NCBI RefSeq assembly: GCF_033807575.1
Contig: NC_084705.1
Coordinates: forward strand, 14,130,019 to 14,194,018
Length of the DNA stretch: 64,000 bases
Reading direction: 5' to 3'
Source: Cydia pomonella
Lineage: Eukaryota > Arthropoda > Insecta > Lepidoptera > Tortricidae
The notes under the pieces are model-generated. The model saw only the letters and a list, made by a program, of their open reading frames with translations, had not been told where the DNA came from and ran no database searches. The position numbers were made by a program, and so were the translations under genes. Of this stretch, positions 34,101-44,899 are shown in pieces (the first letter of the stretch is position 1; each line of letters opens with the position of its first letter).

Positions 34101-37100
34101 TTATAATTACTTTTCACATATTATTGTTTGGTATATCGTTATTTTCAATAACGCAATAAATGACATACTACCGTAATACCTAATTAACGGCAAACATAAT
34201 GTTATTATTGGTATAATGGTCATAAGGTATATTTATACTTCGTCTGATATACTCGTACTTTGCCATAATTAATACATACTCTAAAGCATATCATTTGTTC
34301 TAACAAGTGACATCACATAATATTCGTGTGGCAGTAGTGTTAGAACTGCGACTCCGCACAAACGAATAACTGGATCAAAATTCTTTTCGTTGTCTTGTTT
34401 TTTGTCTCCAAAAAAGGTGACGTAATGCAGCTTTTTGTACGAGATGAAATTTAGTTTTTAGAAGACAGATACAAGCGGGACACAGTATTCAGAAACAAGA
34501 GAACGAAATGAATTTGGACCCAACTACCTAGTAAACGGAGGGTTAGGTTAGGTTAGAACTTCGACCTCCCGTAGAAAAAAAAAACCTCGCAAAAATGTGG
34601 TTTAGGTTAGGTTTGAACTGCGGCCCCCGCATTATCAAAAAACTTGAAAGAATAGGTTAGGTTGGGTTAGGTGGGATGATAATCTGTACTTAGTTATACG
34701 GCCTGCGTACTACTTGTTATAAAAATATGTAAATCTTTACATATCATTAAATTAAATATGACAATATATGTTATACAATATATGTATTTATACTTGATAA
34801 AATTATATAAAATATTACGTTATATAAAAATATAATATAATAAATGACATTATAAAAGATGTCTATATATTACTTAAAAAATATATAACAATAGCCATTA
34901 TATCAATAACAGTTAACCACTCACTAGTGTTACTGAGGTTAGAGATTTAGGAGTATATTTAGACAGTGAAATTCAATTGGTTTCACATATAGATAAGATA
35001 TCATCTAAGTCTTATAAAATGCTTGGTTTTATATTTAGGCAAAGTAAAGTTTTAAAAAACCCCAAAACGTTACTTCTTTTATATAATGCATATGTAAGGT
35101 CATATTTGGAATACGCATCTACAGTTTGGAGTCCTCACTTTTTGGTACACATTAATTCATTAGAAAGTACCTATTCAAAAAAAAAATTCTTAATCGTATG
35201 AAGTATAAATTCAAATCTTTTAAGCTTGAGAATTTTGAGTCCTTACAAGTGAGAAGAGAAAAGCGGGATGTAATTTTCTTGTACAAATTATTAAATAATT
35301 TAATTGATTCGGAGGATCTTCTCAGCAAGGTGTTATTTAGATGTCCTACGTATCGTACGCGGTCCACTGCTTTGCTATCCGTTTCATTTACTCGCAAAAA
35401 ATATGTAAACAACAAATTTTTAGCAAGATCATGCAATGTTTACAACAAGAAATATTCACACATTGATTTGTTCCAGCATAAGTGTAATAAATTTGTTTCT
35501 GTCATCAAACAAACAAAATAAAATAAAAAACAAAACAAACCAAATCAAAACAAAAAATGGTAATTCCGTTATCTACTTCGTAGCTCGTAATAAAATTGTA
35601 AGCTTGTCTTGTATTGTTATTGTAATTGTACCTATTATTTGAAATTTCAAAGTCTAAATAAAAATTGTACTTGTTATTTTCAAAATTCCAAAGTATGCTT
35701 GTTATAATTGTTAATCGTGCTCGTGTATTATCTTATGTTACTGTTAAATTCAACTTTAAATTAAAAATACCCAATTACATATTGTACTTTTTTTTCGGAG
35801 CAAAGGAATTTTGTATTAGCTATAAGTGGAAACTGTTTTGGCTTATGTTCTAACTTTATCTTGTATCTTATTGTATTATTATGTGCTGTATGTTTCCCAA
35901 ATAAATAAATTAAAATTAAAAAATTAAAAATTTAGATATAATCACAATATAACAAAATAAATAAATAAATAAATAAATAATATTATAGGACATTATTACA
36001 CAAATTGACTAAGTCCCACAGTAAGCTCAATAAGGCTTGTAGAAACATATAATAAAAATTACATTATAACATATAATATTATATCAAATGGCATTATAAC
36101 ATATGTATGATAGTGTTTTTATAATTATATAAAGCATTACACACCCGCATTATAGACAAGCCTGATGGCAACAGGGCTATTAAAGTAACGAAGATTGCGT
36201 ATAATATAACGAAGCCCAGTCTTCGATAGCAGCTGGCAGCAAGCGTCGAGATATGCTCATAAAAAGTAAGCCGCGTATCGAAAACCACACCCAGATCTTT
36301 GATAGAGTACACACGGTTTATAGGCTCGGACTCCAGCACATATTGTGCATGCAACGGCATATGAGCACGGCTGAAAGTGCAGACGCAATTTAGCCAGGTT
36401 GAACAGCAGCTTGTTTTCGATGCTGCAGAGAAAAACCGAGTCGATATCTCTTTGTAACGACTCACAGTCAGTAATTTGTTCCACTCCATACACCAACTTA
36501 AGGTCATCTGCATATAGGAGACACTGAGCCGATTGAAGGACATACCTGAGGTAGTGTATCGAGATCCCGACTAAGAAAGGACCTAATATGGAGCTCTGAC
36601 TAACACCAGACCGGGTATGATATGGGGCTGAAACAAAGCATCCTGCTGCCTGCTGCTTGACATACTGCTGCCGATCACGTAAATAACTAGCGAAGAACGA
36701 CAACAATGCGGGAGAAAAGCCAATCCAGTCCAGTTTCGGCAACAACACATTGTTAATTGTATACATAGAAAACACCCATGACCGAGGAACAAATATCTGT
36801 GTTCATCACACAAATAAACGCCATACCGGGATTTGAACCCAGGACCAACGGCTTCATAGGCAGGGTCACTACCCACTAGGCCAGACCACTAGGCCAGACT
36901 ACTAGGTCGTCGGTTCGATGGATGTTTTCAGAGACTCGGTTGTAGATTTTTGGGCCGATTGCAGACATTTTTTAGACTTACCTAACCGTGTGGTGCCCGA
37001 AGTTCATGGCGGTACCTGAATCCTCAATTACTAATTATTTATGGCAATAAATATCGTATTACTTTGTAAGATAAACTGTGTCTAATGTATGGGAAAATTG

Positions 37101-40100
37101 CAATGAATGTAACCAACTATTTGAATTAAGTTTTAGCTTGAACCCTGACGTCTGCACCCGTAACGCTCCGCTTTCTTCCGCCTCTTTTTAATGTAGTGAA
37201 ACAGCTGCGTTCGAGATTACCCAGCGTTCGTGATTACCCGGCCTTTCCCTATGCAACTAAATCTTGTCTCCACATTTAATTGGATGCGAATTCGCACACC
37301 GCTCTGGTGTCACTCATACAGCCGAGCCAAAGAGAATTCATTGCAATAGAGAGGTAAAGTCTAAAAACGTGCCCCTTAGTTTGACATCCAAAACAGATGG
37401 CGCTGTACTGCGCCATATGTTTTGCGGTCACTGAATTGTCAAACGTCAACTTTTGACAATCAGAGTTACCGAAAATTTTATGGAGCTGTACAGCGCCATC
37501 TCGTTTACCTATCAAATTCGAAATTGCACGAAATTGTCTTAGATTTTATGCATCTTTCTCAATCAATGTATATTTGGCCGAGCGGAGCGTCGTGCGCAAA
37601 TACGCCGTTAATGGATTATTTTTATATTTTATAAATAAAACCTAAAAAGATATCAAAAACATTTTCATGATGTCAGTGCATAGCGCCTTCTGATTGCGAC
37701 AGACTTCAAAATAGTAAAAAACACTCGCGAAACTTGTCCTGACTAAAAATAAGATTTACCAGTTCATACTGAGTAATAAATAGCTCATACAAAAACAAAT
37801 ATTGACACGAAGCTTAGAGATTGCAGCGAATTTAATTGATATATAGTTACCGAACTTAACTAATTTCATAAATAAACCACGAAACCAAGTTTCGGCTGCT
37901 AGGCGTGTTAACGAAATAGATAACTTGATTTCTTATATTTGCCTATTTAATCTTTGGGATGCATTGAGGTAGAAATTAAGTCCTTCTAATCTTATTGTTC
38001 AATTCTCCGTCCACTTGATGAAAAACTTGTGTACTTAGCAGTATCGGAAAGCTTGTGTAATAATGTCCTATAAAAAACTATTTTAGTATTAAAATTGTCT
38101 TGTTGAAACGGAAAAATTAGAAGCGAACTTTTGTATTTTGTATTCGGTATTTATTTGTTTATGTATTAAATTACTTAAGGTTAAAATAAGCCAAATAACG
38201 AATGAAATAATTAAAATACAACATACACACTACTGTTGTATGAAAATCCGTATGATTAAATGTCTAGGGTACGCCAATACGCGAGTACGAATACATTATA
38301 AACAATCTATAAGTACTATTAAAAACTATACATATTATAATAAAAGGAGGTATCTAAATGAGTTTGGTTTTCTAGGTTATTTAACCAGGGCATTTGTACA
38401 AGTGATACCTGTTTAAGTAGGGTGATTTTCATCAAAGTGTGAATAAGGCTTCATTTTAGCGATATTTTTCAATCGTTTTAATGCTGTTTTTAATAAACTG
38501 TACAGTCGATTAACTATTATCTACTTTACCCAAAAAAAGTCGAGCGCAAGCGAGTCGCCGCTGTGGAAAATCAATGGGTATGTGGAGTATAGTAATAGGT
38601 AATATGCAAAACCGAAGAAACTTTACGACTCGCCTGCGCCCGGTATGCGATTGGAACAACACTCCTGATAAACACGTCTTAAATAGTTTATTAAAAGTTA
38701 TCTTCACTGAAGACAAAGTGCCATTGTTTTACCTAATTATATGATACTGCGCCACCTGCGGCTATAATACCCGCGTTCTTCTATTTAGATTAACGTATTA
38801 GTTTATTTTTAACAAATGAACTGATACAAAACGTAACGCATTTAATAATAATCTTCTATTCCCGAAGTTAAGAAAAGTGGAGCCTAAGTTCTGTACCCCT
38901 AGTGTAAATAAATTCGATTTTGAAACGTGACGTACGCGTTTGCGTTTAGTCTCATTTTGTATGGGTTTTTGAACAGCGCGCCAAGCGGGACGTTTTGGAA
39001 AGTCAAAAATCTCATACAAAATGACACTTAACGCTAACGCGTACGTCAAGTTTCGCTGTCGAAAATAATTACACTAGGGGTACTGATTGTAATTTTCATC
39101 GACGGATAGTTTTGACCTGTACGTAAAGTGTAGCTATAATAAATATACGCGTATGTTCTCTCAATTTTCTTAATTATATGGTACAATAGGTTAGGGTGGA
39201 AAAGTAAATTAGAACCTAAATCTGTCTATGACTCATTTAGAAACGTCGTTTAAACTATGACCATACTGTAAGCAAGCATTAATTTGTAAACGGAAACGAC
39301 ATTAATATGCACGACTTGTCGCTAATATACATAATAATCGCTTGCTGACTTTCTCTTACCCCAGTTACCTGGTGTCTCACGTCCTGGAGTTCCAACTTCT
39401 ACGGTCGCTGTGCAGGAGTACGAATCACTCTGGACCTCTGCACGAATGCTCCATCTATGGACAGAAGGAAGCGGGAAAACTACTCAGGTGCGGAAGTCCA
39501 TGTGACCTCTGTCCTTATGCATTAAGGATAAGTATAATAATAATAATGATTATTGTTCATGATAAAACAAAAAGGGTCTGTCGAGGTCTGCCTCTCAAAG
39601 ATTGCATGTGTCAAATCAGATCTTCTTTAAACACGTATTTTAAAAAAGATCTCATTTGTAATGATTTTCTTTCTAGGTCACGTCATAAAGATTGTATCGT
39701 TTAGTATAAATACAAGTAAAAAACATCGAAATTCAGTAAAATAAAGGGATCGAAAATTATATGAAGCACATTTGACAAAGAAAAAACGTAACAAGTGCGA
39801 GTCGGACTCGCCCACCGAGGGTTCCGTACAAATTAAACGTTTATTATGTGACAAATTAATGTTTTTCAGTTTTTTCCCTGTATTTGTAGTAAAGACGATA
39901 TTACTAGCCTTTCATTGTTCTAGGTCAACGGAAAGTTCCCTATACATTTTGATTCCATTGAGAGGGTCGAAATATACGTGTCTGGCGTCATAAACAGCCG
40001 GCCGTACCTTTTTTTACGTTAACTTAGAAGTTTGATTTTTGCACAACTTCAAGGGACTGTAGACCTGAGTACCTATAAGGTTTTAATTTTAATTTCGATA

Positions 40101-40679
40101 CCTCCACGCATTCCCGAGATTAATGCTCTTGACAGACAGACGGGCGGACAACAAAGTGATCTTATAAGGGTTCAGTTTTTTTCCTTTTGAGGTACGAAAT
40201 CCTGCTACTAATCTATTAGGATTTGTTTTGGGATTTCTAATAATAGGTTTTATTATTAAATAATAGTTAGGAATGTGATATAAAAAAAAAATTTTTTTTT
40301 CAGTACCGGAATGTCACTTGGAGCAAGTCAAGATTGGCGAACGGTACTCGAAGCGATGACAGGTGAAACAAAATTATCTACGAAAGGCTTTCTAGAATAT
40401 TTCTCAACTCTACAAGACTTTTTAAAAGAAGAAAACATCAAACTGGCCAAAGTTATAGAGGATGATGATATGGATCAAAGCGCTCCAATCATAGTAGGAG
40501 TTGTGGTGTTATGTCTGACACTTCTCATTGTACTAATGTATTGCATTAAGAAGCATAGTGGTACAAATGTTCTATCTATGTGTGGACTAAGCAAAAACGG
40601 GTCTTTAGACATAGTAACGAATGAAGCGCCTCAAGGTAAGACGAATGAAATAGAAGGGATTGTTGAAGACAAAGTCTGA
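25174..40679 (+). CDS. Membrane-anchored ACE-like protein (peptidase M2 family), probably inactive; 10-11 coding exons
   Basis: Exons: 26529-26951, 27036-27197, 27278-27380, 27572-27907, 28918-29164, 29698-29831, 30333-30570, 32568-32666, 39365-39487, 40304-40679. A tentative 4-codon first exon, 25174-25185, completes the signal peptide. The phases agree throughout and give about 750 residues. ACE hallmarks appear in order: IPAHILGNLWAQEW, SLGFES, LPPLYRDGPNPAFHDAISD, DKWRWDVFG, NQHWWDLR, LDPAAKYHV and a C-terminal WRTVLEAMTG block. The HEXXH zinc motif reads RLLGH: the first His and catalytic Glu are gone, and the third ligand Glu is Asp (FHDAISD). Dipeptidase activity is therefore unlikely. 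An acidic linker follows the signal peptide. A hydrophobic segment (IIVGVVVLCLTLLIVLMY) near the end predicts a type I membrane protein with a short cytoplasmic tail. This resembles insect Ance-3-like proteins. The first exon is the least certain part. Confidence 0.88.
25918..25985 (+). mobile_element. SINE family A internal fragment
   Basis: The words aatatttgttcctgagtta, tggatgttttctctgtat and aagtatttacatat match the body of SINE family A, without head or tail. Confidence 0.5.
27950..28400 (+). repeat. Dispersed repeat in ACE-like intron
   Basis: The block gagggggccctaaaatta ... actcgactgtttcctcctcc ... ccaaaaagaaaaacagtccg has the look of a widespread moth repeat with internal complementarity (cggattgttttgc against aaaaacagtccg). 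No gene is in it. Confidence 0.5.
28555..28811 (+). mobile_element. tRNA-derived SINE, family A, plus orientation
   Basis: Reads directly: tttggcctagtcggtagtga (A box), tgggttcaaatcctggtaag (B box), gagtcatgggtgttttctat, then attgagtttactgtgggact and a tatttatttattta tail. It lies in the ACE-like intron before exon 28918. It is more diverged than the minus-strand copies. Confidence 0.85.
31050..31560 (-). pseudogene. LINE RNase H-domain fragment
   Basis: On the minus strand the stretch around 31345-31270 reads IPSHVGLVENEAVE, a close match to the conserved RNase H C-terminal motif of I-group LINEs. The surrounding sequence is broken by stops and frameshifts. The fragment lies in the intron between 30570 and 32568. 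Its limits are uncertain. Confidence 0.5.
31862..32046. mobile_element. 185-bp MITE family D, copy 1
   Basis: Ends CCCCTAGTGTAAAT.../...TTTACACTAGGGG are flanked by TA on both sides (31860-31861, 32047-32048). The body is a near-palindrome with gtgacgtacgcgtttgcgtt on one arm and its complement on the other. Identical length and layout occur at 38896-39080 and 42420-42604. The TA duplication suggests Tc1/mariner-type mobilisation. Confidence 0.85.
32410..32486. mobile_element. Short MITE-like inverted repeat
   Basis: The arms gtcagcaaaactatt (32410-32424) and aatagttttgctgac (32472-32486) are perfect complements. The related word cagttttgctgac occurs near 18098-18110. Confidence 0.6.
33262..33453. 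repeat. Dispersed repeat, second copy (cgggaggcgattggtcatgg)
   Basis: Same ordered words as 19093-19247, with an extra inner segment (ggctgccattcctcaatcca). Located in the large ACE-like intron. Confidence 0.55.
33904..34048 (-). mobile_element. SINE family A, 3' half
   Basis: Contains attataggacattatttaca through agaaaacacctatgatga, then stops before the tRNA-like head. Confidence 0.75.
34520..34680. repeat. Short interstitial TTAGG-like runs
   Basis: gggttaggttaggttag at about 34542-34558, and ggttaggttgggttaggtg at 34653-34671, resemble the insect telomere unit TTAGG in a few copies. They are interspersed with unrelated sequence and are not a telomere. Confidence 0.5.
34923..35925 (+). 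pseudogene. Non-LTR retrotransposon 3' part (jockey/CR1-like)
   Basis: Two adjacent frames encode the part after the RT catalytic site: VTEVRDLGVYLDSEI, SYKMLGFIFRQ, LYNAYVRSYLEYASTVWSP, then after a frameshift near 35190 VRREKRDVIFLYKLLNNLID. The 3' region runs to an A-rich tail near 35925. The copy is 5' truncated and dead. It sits in the large ACE-like intron. Confidence 0.8.
35955..36910 (-). mobile_element. SINE family A split by a LINE fragment
   Basis: The SINE tail side (35955-36040, (aata)n then attataggacattattac to ataaggcttgt) and the head side (36761-36910, atacatagaaaacacccatg to ggccagactactaggtcgt) are separated by about 720 bp of reverse transcriptase sequence. About 55 bp of SINE body is missing at the break. 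The head end carries a small duplication (cactaggccagac repeated). Confidence 0.65.
36041..36760 (-). pseudogene. Non-LTR reverse transcriptase fragment
   Basis: The minus-strand frames contain WIGFSPALLSFFASYLRDRQ, GVSQSSILGPFL (a variant of the RT GVPQGSxLGP motif) and the catalytic LLYADDLKLVYG. A frameshift then leads to INRVYSIKDLGVVFDTRLTF. It is broken and lacks both ends. A jockey/CR1-like origin is likely. Confidence 0.8.
37359..37545. mobile_element. MITE-like element with gatggcgctgta arms
   Basis: The arms cagatggcgctgtac (near 37392) and gtacagcgccatctcg (near 37489) are complementary. The outer ends gtctaaaaacgtg and cgaaattgtcttaga are also partly complementary. Confidence 0.5.
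37546..38895. other. Intronic, no further feature seen
   Basis: This part of the large ACE-like intron is AT-rich. I see no supported exon or clear repeat in it. Confidence 0.35.
38896..39080. mobile_element. 185-bp MITE family D, copy 2
   Basis: Same CCCCTAGTGTAAAT ends and TA flanks (38894-38895, 39081-39082) as the copy at 31862. It carries cagcgcgccaagcgggacg in the centre. It is located 280 bp before an ACE-like exon. Confidence 0.85.
39779..40200 (+). repeat. Dispersed repeat (gtgcgagtcggactcgccc family)
   Basis: Starts near aacaagtgcgagtcggactc, followed by agggttccgtac. It contains cttcaagggactg and gacagacagacgggcgg modules shared with 8752-9000. It lies just before the last ACE-like exon. 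Confidence 0.6.
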
Positions 40680-40950
40680 TAAATAATTTCAATTGCAAAA
40701 TTGAAATACCAGCGAGTCTTAGGATCGTTAATGTGTAGATTCTCAAAGATTGTGCCACTATGTTAAATATATTCTGTAGTTACTGCATATGTATAGCAAT
40801 TAGCATAAAGTTTTATTGTTTATGTGTACGTTAATAAGAAAAAGGTATTCTTTATTGATTGATGCATAAACGTTTTTTTACTTATTGTCTTATAGTTTTA
40901 TTCCTCCTGCATCTTGTCGAAAATTGGGCATTGACTATATTAAAAGGTCA

Positions 40951-41018
40951 TTTTTTTAAGAAACGTTCAGGACTTACTTTACTGTATTTTTTTAAGAAAC
41001 GTTCAGGACTTACTTTAC
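40951..41018. repeat. Tandem duplication of a 36-bp unit
   Basis: Two nearly identical units, tttttttaagaaacgttcag and the following 16 bases, start at 40951 and 40987. They lie just downstream of the ACE-like gene, probably in or near its 3' UTR. Confidence 0.75.
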
Positions 41019-41338
41019 TTTACCGTACTTTAAAATTACAATTCAATTAATTAGATGCAGATTTTTCATGATTCACAGCGTTTACGTGCCATAAATGCTG
41101 CTTGTACAGTCAGCATCAAAAGTAGAGGATCAAATAACGCTTCATAAGTATCTACCATTCTGTAACAACTAAACAAGAAATTATGTCTTTAATGTAGAAC
41201 AACTGAGACTGTAAAAGATATACTTTGGAACGGGAATTTTAGAAATTTATCTATATTTAGAAAAGTTATCTCAGATGTCAGATACTTTTGGTGCATTGTT
41301 TCATTCGCTACTATTGATGCTGACTGTACGTAGGTACT

Positions 41339-41549
41339 TTAGGGCTACCACCAGTTTTGCACCAGTTTGACACTGACCATATCGCGTCGTGGCCATATTC
41401 GCTAGCGTGAGCGTAACTTACTATTATGCATCTCGCTCATAGTGGCATATTAGTGCGAGCGAGATGTAGAGGTATAGAAAGTAAGTTACGCAGACCTTAG
41501 CGAATATGTCAGTTTGACATTGCTAAAAGGAAGTCGAGGTAAGGAGATA
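41339..41549. mobile_element. MITE family C, copy 2
   Basis: Starts ttagggctaccaccagttt and ends near aaggaagtcgaggtaagg. It shares catattcgctagcgtg and tatagaaagtaagttacgca with 24121-24267, and is longer by an internal cagtttgacactgaccat and a tcgctcatagtgg segment. Confidence 0.65.
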
Positions 41550-41563
41550 ATAGTGACATTTTT

Positions 41564-41755
41564 AGGCCAATTCGAACGTGCACCTGACATCAAACCGATA
41601 TATTTGAATCATATCAGTTAGCGTTCATTCGCGCGGGCCTCTCGCTTGGACTAATACAAGAACGGACAAGTCAGAGCGAAATGAATGCGCGATTTACAGC
41701 TAACTGATATGATTCCAATATCGGTTTGATATCAGGTGCACGTTCGAATTGGCCT
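41564..41755. mobile_element. Palindromic MITE, 192 bp
   Basis: The termini aggccaattcgaacgtgcac (41564-41583) and gtgcacgttcgaattggcct (41736-41755) are perfect complements. Homology of the arms continues inward (aaccgatat, ctgatatgatt) for about 70 bp. It starts 15 bp after MITE C copy 2. Confidence 0.8.
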
Positions 41756-42419
41756 GATTGTTTCTTAAATAATCGGTGGCTAATAATTAATTGGGTCAAG
41801 AAAAATGGGCTTACGACTTGTTGAATGCTTTTCAGTAAGATATTAATTCTAAAAGAAGTCAAGACGAAGCAACGACGTACCTACAAGTTACAGGTCGAAC
41901 TTATGGTAAGTCATCTAATTAATTGGGTAGGTACCTAACTAGAACATGCTGAACTGCCAAACCACAGCTTAAAGACAAAATAAACAGAATATGTATCCAC
42001 AGACAAAATTGGAGATTCCAAGTTAAGTAAATGAAGTCGCAAAGTAAAATATTTCACCATTGGTAAATAATGTGCAATTTACAGTAGTTCACGAAATAGG
42101 GTAGACTGGGATTACAAAAATTAAAATATAACGTTCCTCAGAATATAAACTGTTACTGATTGAATACACAAGCTGGAGCTAATGGATTCTTAATAAAATC
42201 ATGTGGGATACCCGGGTTGCCATATGCAGAGACGGAAAATTCCTATGACCACAACAGACACTTGCTTTAAGAGAGAGAGCACGCATTATACCTTCTATCA
42301 TATTCGTGCAAATTCCTACGAGATCATCAAGAGATAACACTAATCTGCGTTAGACATCTTCAATGTCTAAGACGTTGAAATGATTTAGGTATTAACTATT
42401 TTTCTGACTCACTTCTGTA

Positions 42420-42604
42420 CCCCTAGTGTAAATTTAATCGACATCATAACGTGACGAACGCGTTTGCGTTAAGTCTCATTTTGTATAGGATTTTGAGTTT
42501 CCAAAACGTCCCGCTTGGCGCGCTCTTTCTAAATCCAATACAAAATGAGACTAAACGCAAACGCGTACGTCACGTTTCGAAATCGAATTTATTTACACTA
42601 GGGG
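42420..42604. mobile_element. 185-bp MITE family D, copy 3
   Basis: Same ends and TA flanks (42418-42419, 42605-42606). The centre is inverted relative to copies 1 and 2 (cgtcccgcttggcgcgct). Confidence 0.85.
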
Positions 42605-42606
42605 TA

Positions 42607-43726
42607 CTGATGTCAGTTGTTGACGTTTTCGACTTGATTTGTATGGACGAATAAAGTAAAAGAAAGTTTGTTTTACGAAATTTGTGTCCGGAAATGACCA
42701 AGCCTGTTTAAATTAATAAGAGTTGAAACTTGAGTAATATTTATCATAAAAAAATTGGGCATTTTTTTGCGATGCCGAAATAGCTCAAAGGTCCAATCAT
42801 CGGGAGTCAAAAGAAAAGAAATGCAACAATCGAACGTCACGCGGTCTGATAGTTTATTATCGCCATAGCCGATGCTCGCTAGTCAGAATGGACATCCGCT
42901 CATAACCGACTTGTCGAAATGGTTAAGAGTGTGAGCCGGTGCGAACTAACTGCAATCACCTAACCGTTACCGTTTGTGGCGAACGCGCGCGCAAGGGACA
43001 GCGGTCGACGCGCGAAATTTGCATAAATTCAAATTATAAACTCAATTCGCAATACTAATGCGCTAAAACTGAATTGAGACCTTTGACACCAAACGGGACC
43101 CATAATTTCTAGTGACGTAGTGATGATATTTTGGTTGTGAGCAATTTCTTAATAAGGATAAGTGGTGAGTTAAGCTTCGATTGTAGATTTTATTGTAAAT
43201 GAAATGTATGAACGGAATGCACGTAATGCATGATGCCCGTGGATTATTGTAGTAAAAACAAAATTTGATTTGCTTTCTGAGAGAAAAACATGACAAAATG
43301 GAGAAAGATTGCAGATGCAAGAGGTACTTGTTTAAGTATAATGTTATTTAGGTATTGTCTATAGTCAATTTACCAAGAAATTTATAACCCGGACTAGTGA
43401 GCATTATAAGTATGTATTTTGAATTGTTCACGCTCCTGTATTATTTTCTCCGTTACTGTCGACAATCGGGCCCGTTTCTCCACACCCGTGTGTCAAATAA
43501 TACGTTGTTTGTTTACATTGTCAATTACACAGAAGCATTTCACTTGGAAAAGTTTCTATGCCAGCTTACTATGACATTTTTTATTTTGTGGACAATCTAA
43601 CTTTTTAAGCGTAGTTCTTGTGAAAGTGTAAGCAGGTTCGTTTCTTGTTTTTCAAATCTGAGTCAGTATACGAAGTTCTACATTTTGATGCTATTTTACA
43701 TTAAGTAAGCAAGAGGACTTCCATTT
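42607..43726. other. Intergenic, no gene seen
   Basis: No supported exon. A GC-richer patch (gcgaacgcgcgcgcaaggga) occurs at about 42977-42997. Confidence 0.35.
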
Positions 43727-44560
43727 TTAGGGTTCCGTACCCAAAGGGTAAAACGGGACCCTATTACTAAGACTCCGTTGTCCGTCCTTCCGTCCGTCTG
43801 TCACCAGGCTGTATCTCATGAACCTTGATAGCTAGACAGTTGAAATTTTCACAGATGATGTATTTCTGTTGCCGCTATAACAACAAATACTAAAAAGTAC
43901 AGAACCCTCGGTGGGCGAGTCCGACTCGCACTTGTCCGGTTTTTTAGGCTTCCGTACCTCAAAAGGAAAAAACGGAACCCTTATAGGATCACTCGTGCGT
44001 CTGTCTGTCTGTACGTCTGTCACAGCCTATTTACCCCGACACTACTGGACCAAATTAGTTGAAATTTGGTATACATATGTAAATCTGTGATCCAAAGATG
44101 GACATGTAACTTAGGGGTCACTTTTGGGGGGTAAACGAGATAATTAAAAATACAAGTTTTGCAAAGTATGTCGTGTTGTATGTCAAATGAAAGGACTCAT
44201 TGTGAGAATTTTAAATACATATTTTTTTATAATTTTAAAATAATTAGATTCGAAGTTATTCAAGAAAATAGGCAAAAAATTACAACCCCCCCCCCCCTTT
44301 ATTTCCGAAACTACTGGGTCTAAATTTCTTTAAAGATGACAGGAAAACCTATTAGAAATATTTACAATTACAATTTGTTACAAATTCCGCTGCGAAGCTG
44401 TTACCGACTCTCGTGAAATTTTGTGAGCAGGTTTGATAGTTACATAGAACTTCTCTGTTGTTTCGTTTTTTTGAAAATTGTTAAATATATCGAAGATTGG
44501 CTGAAAAAACTTAAGCGCCTTTAACGTATATGGCACTTAAAACTATTGTGAAATCGCGGT
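43727..44560. repeat. Two adjoining dispersed moth repeats
   Basis: 43727-43941 runs from agggttccgtacccaaagg to the reverse of gtgcgagtcggactcgccc at about 43914-43932. A second block then starts ttccgtacctcaaaaggaa, with cgtctgtctgtctgtacg and ttgaaatttggtatacata, and continues with a C run at about 44287-44297. No coding features are seen. Confidence 0.6.
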
Positions 44561-44899
44561 TATGACTTAGCGAAGCGAGTATCTTTTTATATTTTAGTCG
44601 ACTACAGCAAAGCAAAAGCAGTATGTATGTGGATATATATATGTATGTGTGTTCATCTGTTTCCTAAAAAACTTCTAAGATAATCGAGCTGATCTGATGA
44701 TGGAGACAGGAGGTGGTCATTAGACCTCTGTGATAAAACAACGCAACCTTTCTCGATGGGTATTTATAGTCGCCTATGGAAAGAAAAGTACAGTCAGCGA
44801 TAAAAGCTAGTATCAAAAATTTTTTTTTTGTCAAAATAAATATTTTCAAGTAGGTAGCCATATTGCAAAGCTTTCATGAACGTCGAATAAAGCCACCTT

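Noticed and set aside
34520..34680. Telomere-proximal sequence
   Set aside because: Only a few TTAGG-like units mixed with unrelated DNA, in the middle of a gene intron.
42451..42654. 67-residue plus ORF (and similar minus ORF at 38798-39049)
   Set aside because: Both lie in the palindromic 185-bp MITE copies; the similar peptides reflect the repeat, not a gene.
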